64,000 nucleotides of DNA from Heliocidaris erythrogramma (lineage: Eukaryota; Echinodermata; Echinoidea; Camarodonta; Echinometridae), in assembly GCA_025617745.1 (NCBI GenBank), contig CM046855.1:42107663-42171662 (forward strand). The letters run 5' to 3'. The position numbers and the translations under genes were made by a program. This document shows positions 1 through 10,839 of this stretch, in pieces. Below the pieces are notes generated by a model. That model was not told the DNA's origin, did not search any database, and was given only the letters and a program-made list of their open reading frames with translations. Every line of letters starts with the position of its first letter. Position 1 is the first letter of the stretch.

Positions 1-335
1 GCGTAACTCGTTATATGGCCACGACCATGGTATATAACAACAATATTTGCACGCTTATTTGTGTACAAAATCCCATAAGGCCAAGGTATCAATGACTTCT
101 TACCACATACGGTATAACTGTGCACAAACAAATTATGTCAGCGCGCATGTAATGCGACGCACTTATTGCGCATTATTTTGGACTGGTTGTGTGACGTCAA
201 ATGAATTTACGAGTTCGGACTTTTTGTGATGGAAGTTGCAATGTAAATAGTTTGGTGAGCTCCCACAAGCAGTTTCCCATCTTCTATAACACATAGTACA
301 TGATCATTGTCAAATATGCCATAAAATGTGCATCC
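1..335. other. AT-rich sequence, nothing recognised
   Basis: No gene, repeat unit or RNA gene was recognised. The 60-codon open frame at 47-229 is low in complexity and unsupported. Confidence 0.4.
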
Positions 336-418
336 ATAAATTTAGAATTTCTCTCGTGCATTATATTTCACCTCGGCCAATGCACTTGAGAAATTCTAAA
401 TCAGTATGGATGCACATA
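336..418. repeat. Short hairpin-forming inverted repeat
   Basis: The left arm TGTGCATCCATA...TTTAGAATTTCTC pairs with the right arm GAGAAATTCTAAA...TATGGATGCACA around a loop of about 30 bases. It is probably a small MITE. Confidence 0.65.
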
Positions 419-547
419 TTACGGTATATTCAACTCCAGAGCATGCACTATATGTGTAATATAGAGCTATGGAGCTTGCAGTAGTTGCATTCTAACTTTT
501 TTTTTTATAGATAATCTTAAAAGTACTAGTAAAGTTTCAACCATATA

Positions 548-953
548 CAGACTATAGAGTACCGAAGTGTGACGTCATCAAATTTTGATTTTTGTATTTC
601 AGTATTTTTATGACCATATTTAGGTAGAGCATGATGGAAAACGTTCACACATCAAATTTGACATGAATCAGTTCATGGTGGCCCAAGTTATGGCTATATG
701 AATATCTAATTAGCCCCATTGAAGTCAGTGTAAATTGGCCTGGTTCTTAACAGTTTAGAACCAGGCCAATTTAACACTGACTTCAATGGGGCTAAGGAGG
801 TATTCATGCGGCCATATCTCGGGGCCCAATGAGCCAATTGCCATAAAATTTGGGCTCTGGATGTTTTTCACCATGTTCCTTGGAGATATGGTATAAAAAA
901 TGTCAAAATGAAAAAATAGCTTTTTGTGACGTCATCACTTCGGTACTCTATAG
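548..953. mobile_element. Palindromic MITE, about 405 bp
   Basis: The ends are inverted copies: CTATAGAGTACCGAAGTG at the left and CACTTCGGTACTCTATAG at the right, each next to a GACGTCATCA motif. The centre (710-795) is an almost perfect stem of about 38 bp per arm, TTAGCCCCATTGAAGTCAGT onward. The element is non-coding. Family and target duplication were not determined. Confidence 0.8.
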
Positions 954-2450
954 AAAGAAGTAACCAGAATATTTAGTGCCTTCTGAGTATATCTGAAATA
1001 ATAAATTTCCTCTTAAGTAAAAAAAAAATTCACTTACAAGAAAAAAAAGCTTTTTTAAAAGTCTTATGATGATGTACAATCCCTAGTAAAGCATACTATT
1101 TCAAATTGGCAACAAATGCTACTCAAATGATTGAATTCTGTAAATTGCATACACTGTACAATTCTCCTGCTATACAGAGATGCTCAAGGTTAAGGTGAAA
1201 GTCAAGTTGAAGGTTAAGTTGATTAGGAGATGTACACAATGGGAGAACAGTTTAATTAAGGTACAGGTCGGAGTAGGCCTATACTTAAGAGAATGGTTTA
1301 ATCAAGGTACATATTTGATATGTGTACTTCATTGTATCATTGCGCTAGCAAGATTTGTCATGCAACTTCACTATCTTCGATGGTTGAAGTTGTTTGCAGT
1401 ATTGGCAAGTTTACAACAGTATATCAGTTTTTTTGCATACCTTCTCTCCATTGATTAGGCTTAATGATCTGAAATTGTGCCCAGTGCTTGCCTGACATAT
1501 CAGCATGGCACCTGTATGCATCCTTTGAACAGTAACTTGTGACTTGTGAATGCAATGATCGTGCATACCCCTTCAACCCCCTAAAAAAAATGTGTACATT
1601 TTGTCATTGTGAATATAATTGTAATTATCATTTTTTTTTTAAAGGAATTTCATTTTGGACATATTTTCCATCTTCATAATGGTACATATTTACCCAAGTT
1701 AAGATATAAAGGATGCTGTTTACAGAAGAGGATTTTATGAGAGGTTCATTTAGTAATTTGACTATGATTCCCCTTAACATTGAATTTGGGGCTACAGTGT
1801 AATTGTAAGATATTGTGGCATGCTCCTCTAGATTTTAGGGGATCTATTTCAAACTTACACTGTAGTTATTAAAGTTCATCAACTATTTTATCTTAAAAAG
1901 CTACAATATGGCATCAGCAAACTTTAATTAAACCAGAATGCATGATTGTGCTGCCCTTTGACAATGTCAAATTTAAATGATTGGCAATTTTCTGAAAAGT
2001 TAATTTTTGACTGTTATAATGTAATATAGTGTGCTTTGTGCATTCATTTATTTCCTCATATTCGTTTATTACATTTCAAAATATATTACATATATATATA
2101 TATATATGTACCTCCCATTCATTGAAAAGCACATCTTTACTGCTTAATGCTAAACTGGAGCAATTGTTTCGTCTCTTTTTGGAGATTTCAGGGATATTGG
2201 GAAAAAATATATTATTCCATCACTGTATAGTGAGCCATAGGACTTTTCACAAAAGTAATTAAAATTTTATGGACATACATCTGCAAGGTAAGTGCTTGCA
2301 GCTATAGAAGAAGCTCTTCACAAATGAAATAAAAATTGAACATATGGGAATGCAGGCAATATGAGCCATAGGGCAATTAACTAAAGTTATTAAATTTTAT
2401 GGAGGTTTCGTAGCTGGGAAGATTGGTAAAACTTTTCCTTCATTATTTTT
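954..2450. other. AT-rich intergenic or intronic DNA
   Basis: No supported gene. There is a small TA microsatellite at about 2088-2107 and a few homopolymer runs. Open frames at 1180 and 2029 are low in complexity and unsupported. Confidence 0.4.
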
Positions 2451-2454
2451 TGTA

Positions 2455-2790
2455 TATAGAATGTTACAAGTGATTTTATTTTAATAGCCAAAGTGAGAGT
2501 TGCAAACATTGCTTTTTTGGGAAAATGTTGGGCTAAAAAAAAATTCTTGTAATATGTAACAAGTTACAAGTGATTGTATTTTGTTAGCTTGAGTGAGAAT
2601 TGCATATATGTTTAGCAAACTCCAGACAAGCTCTGGAGATGTCAATACCAATTGAATTATTTTGATAACTTAGGTGAGAGTTGCAAACATTGCTTTGTTT
2701 TGAAAATGTGCTAAAAACTTTTCCTGTAACATGTAACAAGGTACAACTGATAGCATTTTAATAGCTAGGGATGAAAGTTGAATAAATTAG
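2455..2790. repeat. Degenerate tandem repeat
   Basis: Segments carrying GTGAGAGTTGCAAACATTGC and GTAACAAGTTACAAGTGAT recur (near 2500 and 2680, and near 2466, 2560 and 2735), giving roughly two diverged units of 100-200 bp. Confidence 0.55.
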
Positions 2791-3415
2791 TATTTTTGTC
2801 AAGCTGTTACCTCAGACAAGTTTGTGGGATGTCAGTATGAAAATTAGAGTTTTTAATTAGGTCCACCAAATTGTTGCATGAGATTTACGCACAAATGAGT
2901 GGGGAGGAATTTCAGTTTGAGAATTTTATAATAGAAAGTACCCTTCTCTGATTAACCCCTTCCATGCCTCCAGATTTTTGAGCAATTGTCAAAAATGAAC
3001 TTTCAATATTTAAATATTAACTTTTAATGATATTTTTTCTTGAGCAAACTGGGCAAAGATATATTGCATAGGAATAAACATATTGAAGGCACAGGTTTCT
3101 GTATGAGGAAGAATTTTCAAGCCATTCTGAGCCTAAACAAAATGTTCAACACTCCAACATTTGGGTGGGATTTGCCGCCCACGGCATGGTAGGGGTTAAT
3201 GTGTAAATTTAATTATTTAAACAAATGCAGATTGAATCTGTACTACACTGTAGCTTTCAAACATATAAACTGTTATGAAAGTAGTCTATGTTATTGATGG
3301 GTAGTTAATAATAAATTCACTGAGGCTTTGAACCTACATGTAAAGCCTGTTTCATGCATAATAAATGACTGACTTGCATTAATAGCAGATGTTAAGAGTA
3401 AAATTGATCACTGGA
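2791..3415. other. AT-rich DNA, nothing recognised
   Basis: No gene or clear repeat was found. Stop codons are frequent in every frame. Confidence 0.35.
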
Positions 3416-3458
3416 TTGAGAAAGGGAAAAGTAGGGAATAGGTAATCATTATGTCATC

Positions 3459-3525
3459 TGTTGAGAGCCAGAAGGGTGTTAACTTTGTTAAAGTATAGGA
3501 GTTAACGCCCTCCTGGCTCCAAAAG
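3459..3525. mobile_element. GAGAGCCAGAAGGG hairpin repeat, copy 1
   Basis: GAGAGCCAGAAGGGTGTTAA is followed after a short loop by its imperfect reverse complement GTTAACGCCCTCCTGGCTCC. The same hairpin recurs at 11608, 27333, 30172, 57320 and 62132 in this window. Confidence 0.75.
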
Positions 3526-3748
3526 ATATTTGAACATAGAGCTGCAAAGCACTTTATTCCTTACTTGTCATTAAATGTAAATAAACTTTAAATTGGCACC
3601 ACAGCAAAAGCAAAATCATAATTTTCCCTCACAAATGGCCTTTTTTTCCCTGTAATACAATATGTTTTATGGTTAATAAGACGAACACAATGTATGGACT
3701 GTTCTTTGTGTGCTGAGAGCAAGAGGGTATGTGTACACTTATATACTA

Positions 3749-3913
3749 TTAAAACATGGTTGGGAGTGCGTTGGTGCGATCTGGCAACACAAAGGTTTTT
3801 ATTGTGGTGTACTATATATACGCATGAGGCGCAAGCCAAGTGTGTTGGATATCACAATAAAAACTTGCGTGTTGCCGGATCGCACTAACACACAAACTCA
3901 CAACCATGTATTA
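3749..3913. mobile_element. Palindromic MITE, about 165 bp
   Basis: The left arm has AACATGGTTGGGAGTGCG and GTGCGATCTGGCAACAC; the right arm has the reverse complement GTGTTGCCGGATCGCAC and CAACCATGT. TTTTTATTGTGGTGT pairs with TATCACAATAAAAA inside. Open frames through it are by-products. Confidence 0.7.
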
Positions 3914-4245
3914 ATATTTTTATAAAACGTGTCAGCAATATGATTATAAAGTCTATAAAAATGTCTTGGAGGCTGCCATTTGCTTTCCTGGATGACATCA
4001 CATAAGCGCAGCCAACAAAAGTCATGCGTGTTTCAGTGCGCGCATGTAATCCCTGTGCTAAAATGACAATTAAACTACACGATTTCATTGCGTTTAAGTT
4101 TGCACGCACCAGAGGTACGCGTACGCGCAGCTCAACCGTGCATACCTTTTTGCCATGCGTTAGTACTTTTTTTTACACGGTCACGTGGTGTTATTAGACC
4201 AATCAGGATGGCTACATTCTTGAACCCGTTTTATAATATCCTTTA

Positions 4246-4310
4246 AAAAAAAGTTAACACCCTTCTGGCTCTCAACAGACATACATGTAATGTCCTTTCC
4301 CCTCATGCAT
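4246..4310. repeat. Half-copy of the GAGAGCCAGAAGGG hairpin, inverted relative to copy 1
   Basis: GTTAACACCCTTCTGGCTCT plus flanking CAACAGACAT and TCCTTTCCCCT mirror the left half of copy 1 and its flank (3425-3490). The 3.4-4.3 kb segment is therefore bounded by inverted copies. Confidence 0.55.
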
Positions 4311-4479
4311 ATTATGTAATTCTCAACATGATTTATAGAAAAAATGCATACAGTAATGGAACACAAAAAGTGATACTTCATTTAGAGCTTCCAGATATTC
4401 AACTTCTTCTTTACTTCATACAAAATGCTTTTATAAAGAATTAAAAAACTTAATTTGCAGTACTGGTATCTTCAAAACT

Positions 4480-4700
4480 TTGCATTTGTCATTTGATTCT
4501 TGAACCCCTATTGTAAATACATCTTCAAAAGTCTGCATTTTCGTTTAACATATGAATTCATATGTCAATAACCATTGTAAATACATCTTCAGAACTTTGC
4601 ATTTTTCATTTAACATATGAATTCATATGTCAATAACCATTGTAAATCTTCAAAAGTTTGCATTTGTTCTTTAATTCATGAAAATGTACATCAGTAACCA
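4480..4700. repeat. Tandem repeat, about 64-bp unit
   Basis: CATTGTAAATACATCTTC followed by TTTGCATTT and CATATGAATTCATATG recurs at a spacing of about 64 bases (unit starts near 4511, 4574 and 4640), roughly three units. Confidence 0.75.
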
Positions 4701-4755
4701 CAGTAAATGGGCACGGTCAAGGTACATGTTTGTCCCTTACGTTACCAAGTATTAT

Positions 4756-5308
4756 ATACCTCATACATAGATTCTTATTCACTGATTGGTCAAAACTATA
4801 TCACATGACATGGCGCATCTCGATCTATCATTGCGTCAGAGGGTTTTGGCATTCTATCAGTTGATCTAAGGTCAAATGATAGAAGGCCAAAAACCTGTGA
4901 TAGAACGCGTAACCCCTCCACGACTTTTGCACACATGTACGTACACAAAATTTGGTTCAGTTTCTAAGAGCGCTTTCGCAAGTTACTAGGCTAGGACTAC
5001 GTTAATCAATATATGCGCAGCGTGTAACAATTAACATTAAGAGCTAGACCTACAGCTAGACCTACATGTATTCATGAAACAAGGAAAAGGATGAGGTATA
5101 TAAAACAAATATGGACTGCTCTGTACGGTAAGCGGATGGTGGTGGAAATTATCACTCTCTTGGTGGTGTTCATACCGGCCCTTTTATCACCCCTCGGCTT
5201 CGCCTCGGGGGTGATAGAAGGGCTGGTATGAACACCACCTTAGGAGTGATAATTTCCACCATCATCCTCATGAGCAGTCAATATTTGTATATTATTGAAT
5301 TGTATTAT
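4756..5308. mobile_element. Inserted element flanked by GTATTAT direct repeats
   Basis: The 7-mer GTATTAT occurs at 4749-4755 and again at 5302-5308. The empty relative has it once (10635-10641). Inside are an inverted repeat at about 4830-4907 (GGTTTTGGC with GCCAAAAACC) and the long hairpin at 5106-5289. Confidence 0.55.
5106..5289. repeat. Long hairpin with TTCG loop
   Basis: Arms GGTGGAAATTATCACTC and GGTGGTGTTCATACC pair with GGTATGAACACCACC and GAGTGATAATTTCCACC. The centre is CCCCTCGG-CTTCG-CCTCGGGG (about 5194-5214), and the outer arms are ACAAATATGGACTGCTC and GAGCAGTCAATATTTGT. Confidence 0.8.
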
Positions 5309-5420
5309 GGAATTGACATAAATTGACATAGAATACCATTTTATTTGCTATTTAATTTGTCCGATCCAAGATCTAGTATGGCTATATCAGCTTGATACAG
5401 TCGTCGGAAATGCTGAAGTC

Positions 5421-5558
5421 GGGAAGCGTTTCATCAAGCGTTTTGTCAGTGATTTTTACTGACAAATTTGCTCTCAGCCCATCAGATGCAAGGATTTCAG
5501 TAGCTTATAAAAGTTGTCAGTAAAAATCAGGGACAAAACGCTTGATGAAACGCTCCCC
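5421..5558. mobile_element. MITE family A (GGGGAGCGTTTCATCAAG), copy 1
   Basis: The inverted ends GGGAAGCGTTTCATCAAGCG and CGCTTGATGAAACGCTCCCC enclose CTCAGCC.ATCAGATGCA and TTTCAGTAGCTTATAA. Other copies lie at 11707, 29944, 30240 (diverged) and 53782. Confidence 0.85.
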
Positions 5559-5640
5559 TGGTGTGGTCGATAACATATGGGACCCAAAATAGCTTGGACT
5601 TGCCCAAGTATGTTTTTGTTTTCCAAATTATTAAAAAGAA

Positions 5641-6255
5641 TAGTAACACCTCATGCAGTTGTGATGGGATATATCATACTCCTACGTCACACCCATACTC
5701 TTATCTCTGTGTTATGACATAACTACATTTGCATGTACCAGTCATTTCCTCTGAATTCTGTAATACCTACAGAATATCTACGTACTTCCTATTCCTGTCC
5801 GGTAATACGAGCTTGCATAGCATAGTGTAGTATTTTTTTTGTTGCCTTTTATACCAATATAGATATCCTGGCGCTGGTATGCCAAACTTCTGAAGTTTCT
5901 AAAAGCACAGGCAAACAGAGGTAGTGAGTTTATGTGTACTTAGGGTCTGGGGAAACCAGAACTCCACAGAACATTGCAGACGGTTGGAGCGATAGTTTAT
6001 TAAAAGAATATATTGTAATCCACAAAAAGTATTTATTAGACAGTGTAAATAGCTAGTATTGAGGTTATGAGATGGTATTTGAACTGCAGAAGTGCATAGA
6101 ATGGAATCATGGCTACAAACTTATTTATCGTTGTCAATTTAAAGATAATGTAAGAAGAAAAATGATGGGGGTGCTGCTCTATGTATATGTATTGAATAAT
6201 GGATCATTTTGAAAATGTGGGGATGTTTCTTTTAATGGAAATTATTTTCCATCAA
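5641..6255. other. AT-rich DNA, nothing recognised
   Basis: No gene or clear repeat. Stop codons are frequent in all frames. Confidence 0.35.
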
Positions 6256-6261
6256 AGACCT

Positions 6262-6408
6262 GGGCCCACTTGCATAAAAAGTTGCATTTAATCGCAACTC
6301 AAAAAATTAAACGCAAGTCCCAAATGCGCGATCCTGATTGGTTGAAAATCAAGTTGCGTTTAATTTTTTGAGTTGCGATTAAACGCAACTTTTTATGCAA
6401 GAGGGCCC
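6262..6408. mobile_element. MITE family C (GGGCCC...GCATAAAAAGTTGC), copy 1
   Basis: The ends are inverted: GGGCCC-CTTGCATAAAAAGTTGC at the left, GCAACTTTTTATGCAAGAGG and GCCC at the right. Internal arms contain CGCAACTCAAAAAATTAAAC and its complement around TGATTGGTTGAAAATC. A second copy is at 21485-21652. Confidence 0.85.
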
Positions 6409-6628
6409 TGTTACACCTAGCTTTGAAGCATAGATGCATATTAAACATTGTTGAAAAGATGAATGTCTCATGAAAGGCATACAGAGGATGTTTTATAATG
6501 TTTTTTATGGTTTATGGTTGACAGCGTTTTATTAGGTCTTTTGTGGTTGAATTGTGCAGAAGTCTATTGTACTATATTATTGTATCCCCTGGCAGTATGC
6601 CGGAGGATACTTTGGATTCAGCAGCGTT

Positions 6629-6629
<1 letters not shown>

Positions 6630-6677
<48 letters not shown>
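6630..6677. repeat. (GCC)n microsatellite
   Basis: An uninterrupted run of GCC triplets follows GTTTC at about 6629. It creates poly-Ala or poly-Pro open frames that are not credible genes. Confidence 0.95.
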
Positions 6678-6684
6678 GTCACAT

Positions 6685-8300
6685 TCTTGTGTGCGCTCTA
6701 GCGGTCACATTTCTCGACGAATTTCTTTCAGACTTCCTATGGACGTGTATCTTGGTAAAATCTGGACCCCTATAGTTTCTGGTGATGCTGCCCCCAGTGT
6801 TCCGTCTTTTATAGGGTAAAAGGCCATATTTTTGGGGAAAGTTTGTGTGCGCTCTAGCGGTCACATTTCTCAACGGATTTTGTTCAAATTTTGTATGAAG
6901 GAGTCTCTTGGTAAAATCTGGAACCCTATAGATTTTGGTGATGCTGCCCCCAGTGTTCCGTCTTTTATAGGGTCAAAGGTCATATTTTGATAGATGTCTT
7001 GTGTACTCTTGTGTGCGCTCTGGCGGTCACATTTCTCAACGGATTTTGTTCAAATTTTACATGAAGGTGTCTCTTGGTGTAATTTAAAAACCTGTAGTGT
7101 TTGGTGATGCTGCCACCAGTGTCCCGTCTTTTATAGGGTCAAAGGTCATACTTCAGGACATGTCGTGAGTGCACTCTGCAGGCCACATTTCTCAATGGAT
7201 TTTGTTCAAATTTTGTATGGAGATGTATCTTGGTATAATCTACACATGTTTAATTTTTCGTGATGCTGCCCTCATTGTTCCGTCCTTTATAGGGTCAAAG
7301 GTCATTTTTCCATTTCTTGCACTCTTACTTCTGCATTTCTTGACGGATTTCGTTCAAATTTTGCATGAAGGTGTCCCTTGGTGTAATCTAAAAACCTGTA
7401 GTTTTTGGTGATGCTGCCACCAGTGTCCCGTCTTTTATAGGGTCAAAGGTCATACTTCAAGGGATGGCGTGAGTTCACTCTGCAGGCCACATTTCTTGAT
7501 GGATTTCTTTCAAATTTTGTATGGAGATGTATCTTGGTATAATCTACACATCTTTACTGTTTGGTGATGCTGCCCTCATTGTTCCGTCCTTTATAGGGTC
7601 AAAGCTCATTTGTCCCTTTTGTGCACTCTTACTTCTGCATTTCTTGACGGATTTCATTCAAATTTTGTATGGAGATGTATCTTGGTATAATCTACACATA
7701 TTTAATTTTTGGTGATGCTGCCCTCATTGTTCCGTCCTTTATAGGGTCAAAGGTCATTTTTCCATTTCTTGCACTCTTACTTCTGCATTTCTTGACGGAT
7801 TTCGTTTAAATTTTGCATGAAGGTGTCCCTTGGTGTAGTCTAAAAACCTGTAGTTTTTGGTGATGCTGCCACCAGTGTCCCGTCTTTTATAGGGTCAAAG
7901 GTCATACTTCAAGGGATGGCGTGAGTTCACTCTGCAGGCCACATTTCTTGATGGATTTCTTTCAAATTTTGTATGGAGATGTATCTTGGTATAATCTACA
8001 CATCTTTACTGTTTGGTGATGCTGCCCTCATTGTTCCGTCCTTTATAGGGTCAAAGCTCATTTGTCCCTTTTGTGCACTCTTACTTCTGCATTTCTTGAC
8101 GGATTTCATTCAAATTTTGTATGTAGGTCCATTATAGATTACACCTCTACAGTTTTTGGTGATGCTGCCTCTAGTGTTCCGTCTTTCATAGGATCAAAGG
8201 TCATATTTTAGTGGATGTCTTATGTGCGCTCTGAGGTCATATTTCTTCCGAATTTTCTATAAAAATGCATTATACTCTAATCTACACAAATCGTTTTGGT
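6685..8300. repeat. Tandem array of about 150-bp units with DR1-like motifs, array 1
   Basis: About eleven units of 149-166 bp (starts near 6688, 6844, 7010, 7169, 7309, 7470, 7619, 7769, 7921, 8073 and 8222) share GCGCTCT.GCGGTCACATTTC, ACGGATTT.GTTCAAATTTT, GGTGATGCTGCC and TTTATAGGGTCAAAGGTCAT. A three-unit block of about 460 bp (from about 7243) is nearly duplicated at +460. Open frames are short and shift between units, so I regard it as non-coding satellite or mobile-element interior. A second array is at 43455-44480. Confidence 0.9.
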
Positions 8301-8342
8301 AATGCTGCTCCTGGTGTTGACAATATTCCACGCCACTGGCGG

Positions 8343-8480
8343 CAATTTCTACACCATCCTTTTGTTTGAGGGAGGGGATGGGGGAGGGTCTTTGTCCCTC
8401 CTTCAAATCGCTGCCAGCGCCGGGGGATACATTTCGCATTGCGCGGCACGAGGAATGCACATTTCTAGTTGGAAATTTGC
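8343..8480. repeat. Terminal segment shared by both DR1-bearing arrays
   Basis: GGAGGGTCTTTGTCCCTCCTT, then GCC.GGGGATACATTTCGC, ATTGCGCGG and ACATTTCTAGTT occur here and at about 44484-44565. TGTATCCCC near 6581 and 43450 is the inverse of GGGGATACA here, so the repeat may be bounded by short inverted repeats. Confidence 0.6.
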
Positions 8481-9185
8481 AAGCTGTATGATTTTCGTCT
8501 TCCATCAAATGGTTTGTATTGTTAAAGTACTTCAGTGGCACCTCAAGATAAATGTGCAATTTCTACCATTATGAATTCCCCAATACCCATTGATTGAATA
8601 CTATATTCAAATGAATCTGTCACCATGGATACATCAAATGCAGAAATTACATGTGTTGAATATTGCCCTGTGTTTCCTTCAGCTATAGGATCAGTACAAC
8701 AGTTTTGCTAGTACAGCACTACTACATGTACGTAAAGCCCATGCTAATCTGCACAGCACATATACTAGAAGTTACATTAAATGCAAGGAAAAGAGTTTTC
8801 CTGTATTTAGCCCATTAAAAAGTAGTGCATTCTAAGCCCCCCCCCCCCCCCAAAAAAAAATGTCCAAAGCGCATAGACAAAGTGCAGTTCGGTTTTGTAT
8901 ACCATTAGAATTCCTTCATACAGTTAGCTTATGTATCCCATGACCTCGCTATCCAAATTCAATCCCTTCTAAGCCGTCCTTCATAAAATGATTGTCTAGA
9001 TTTTTGCTTCTTTACTCCTTTCCAGTCCAAGCATGCAAATACCTATTGATCTACATAAGTACTACATATACACAAGAAAAGGTATGAATTCTTCATCACA
9101 CCTTATGAGCCTTGAGTTTAAAGGTAAAAAGGTACCAAACCAATTCATAAATGAATCAACACAATTGAATTCTTGAGAGGAAGAA
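8481..9185. other. AT-rich DNA with poly-C/poly-A run
   Basis: Apart from a C-run joined to an A-run at about 8838-8869, nothing was recognised. No supported open frame. Confidence 0.35.
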
Positions 9186-9189
9186 AGGC

Positions 9190-9510
9190 CCAACTGCATC
9201 ACAACAATTTTTGAGTTATTTAGAAGCTTAACAGTTCATAAATTTAAGAGACAGAATTTGGTTCACCTTCATCATGTATTAAATAATGTCTGTTCTTGTA
9301 TTAATTACTAATTCCATGGAGATAAAAGCATTTTTTCTTTTAAACTTATCTCAAAATATTGACCCTTTTTACAATAACTACAAGTTTTGTAACAGAATAC
9401 TGTTATGCTTTTCAGGGAACGAGCCTCCTTTAATTGTATTTTGCATTTGTAAGCTCATGTATGTAACAAAGAAGAAGGAAATAGATGTTGCTTTGAATTG
9501 AATTGAAATC
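9190..9510 (+). repeat. LINE-like 3' tail
   Basis: GGAGATAAAAGCATT and TTTAAACTTATCT..AAATATT match a second copy at 35690-35750. The segment ends GTTGCTTTGAATTGAATTGA, a tail style typical of CR1/L2-type retrotransposons in marine invertebrates. No reverse transcriptase remains. Confidence 0.5.
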
Positions 9511-10190
9511 CTGTTTTTCCCAACATTGGAACACTCCAGGAATTTCTGGAATTTTGTGTGAATTGTTTCATATCGTTTTGCAAAACTGCAATTTTGGCAT
9601 CTTCTTAATGGTTTGATAAATAATTGTCAGTTGAAAAGGATCTAGAAAATGGAGATTGCATTTATCAATATTTCGTTAGATGCCTCATTCAGGAAGATCA
9701 AAAAGGTCTCGTCTAAAAAAAAGGTCTTGGCTAAAAAAAAAAAGGTCTCTCTTTTTGCCTTTCTTGTTTTCGTAACACATCGTTTCCTGGGAGCGAAAGT
9801 TTCCCACAAACTTTCTCCCATCATTTCTGCTTGCTTAGAGGAAATATGATTAAACTTTATCGAAACCTTGGTCTGCCAGGTTCTCCAGTTGCCGTTAGCA
9901 ACCTGAGCTTTGGCAAGGATAAGGTGGAACATGAATTCTGAAGTTCGTGCCCAGTTGTTGAACTGTTATGAGCAAGTCATGTCTTCGCGATTGAAGTAGG
10001 AAAAAAAAAAAAGAATGAAATTACAGACACATAGAGAGAGTAAGCAGAAGAAAGGAGATACAAATTTGTATACTTTCTTAGAATGTTATGGAATTAAAAG
10101 TTCCTTTTTGTTACGAGAAAGGAAATTTTCAGAATAAATGTGGAGAGGTAGAGACACAAGAGTGAAAAAGAAAGCAAGTAGAAATAGAGG
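9511..10190. other. AT-rich DNA with A-runs
   Basis: Short overlapping open frames on both strands at 9642-9932 look like chance: they lie on A-rich runs (about 9705-9745) and match nothing known to me. Confidence 0.35.
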
Positions 10191-10194
10191 GTGA

Positions 10195-10450
10195 GAGACA
10201 TAAAGAATGAAAGTTCAAAGTTAGAGAGAGAGAAAGAGAAAAATACATAGAGAGATATAAAGAGAGAGAGAGTAAGTGATACTGAGGGAATGAAGTGAAA
10301 TATAGAAAGTAAGATCTTCAGAAGAGAGAAAGAAAGAGAAAAGGAAAGAACATTAGATAAAGTGTGTGTGAAAGAGAGAGAGAAAGAGAGATAAAGTGTG
10401 TGTGAGAGAGAGAGAGAGAGACGGAGCAAGAGAGAGAAATAGAAATTGAT
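10195..10450. repeat. GA-rich simple-sequence region
   Basis: There are repeated GAGAGAGA and GTGTGTGAGAGAG tracts. The 111-codon minus-strand open frame over it is Ser/Leu low-complexity and not a gene. Confidence 0.85.
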
Positions 10451-10619
10451 AGAGAAAGCTAATGTGAAACAGCGAGGTACAGGACATCATTAATTACTTT
10501 GATTTCCTTTGCAGGATATATGTAGCTGGATAATGAACAGTAGGCTGTTAGTGGGTGTAATAAGGATTAGCATTCTAGATTCAAGGGAATGTTGAATGCT
10601 TGCCATACAGAGAAAATGT

Positions 10620-10835
10620 TTTAAACGTTACCAAGTATTATGGAATTGCGAACATAAAGTGACTTGAAAATATCATTTTATTTGATATTTTGTCTGTCCA
10701 AGCTCTATAAAAGAGGGCTATCGATCAGCTTGATAAGTCATAAAATACATGCATACTAAAATATTAGATGTGGTCAGTAAGGTATAGGACAGATTAGCAT
10801 GGACTTGCCCAAACACATACTGAACCACAAATTCT
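10620..10835. mobile_element. Uninserted copy of the repeat at 4734-5640
   Basis: ACGTTACCAAGTATTATGGA runs straight through where the other copy has 553 extra bases, and CAGCTTGATA to GGACTTGCCCAA lacks the family A MITE. Confidence 0.6.
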
Positions 10836-10839
10836 GCTC

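Larger units (their letters stand above)
4734..5640. mobile_element. Dispersed repeat carrying two nested insertions
   Basis: Sequence at 4734-4755 (ACGTTACCAAGTATTAT) continues at 5309 (GGAATTGACATA...) and after 5558, matching an uninterrupted relative at 10620-10835. Segments 4756-5308 and 5421-5558 are extra and so look like later insertions. Both copies share CAGCTTGATA and GGACTTGCCCAA motifs. Confidence 0.6.

Noticed and set aside
6514..6873. Open frames with poly-Ala and poly-Pro runs
   Set aside because: They are produced by the (GCC)n microsatellite and the flanking tandem array.
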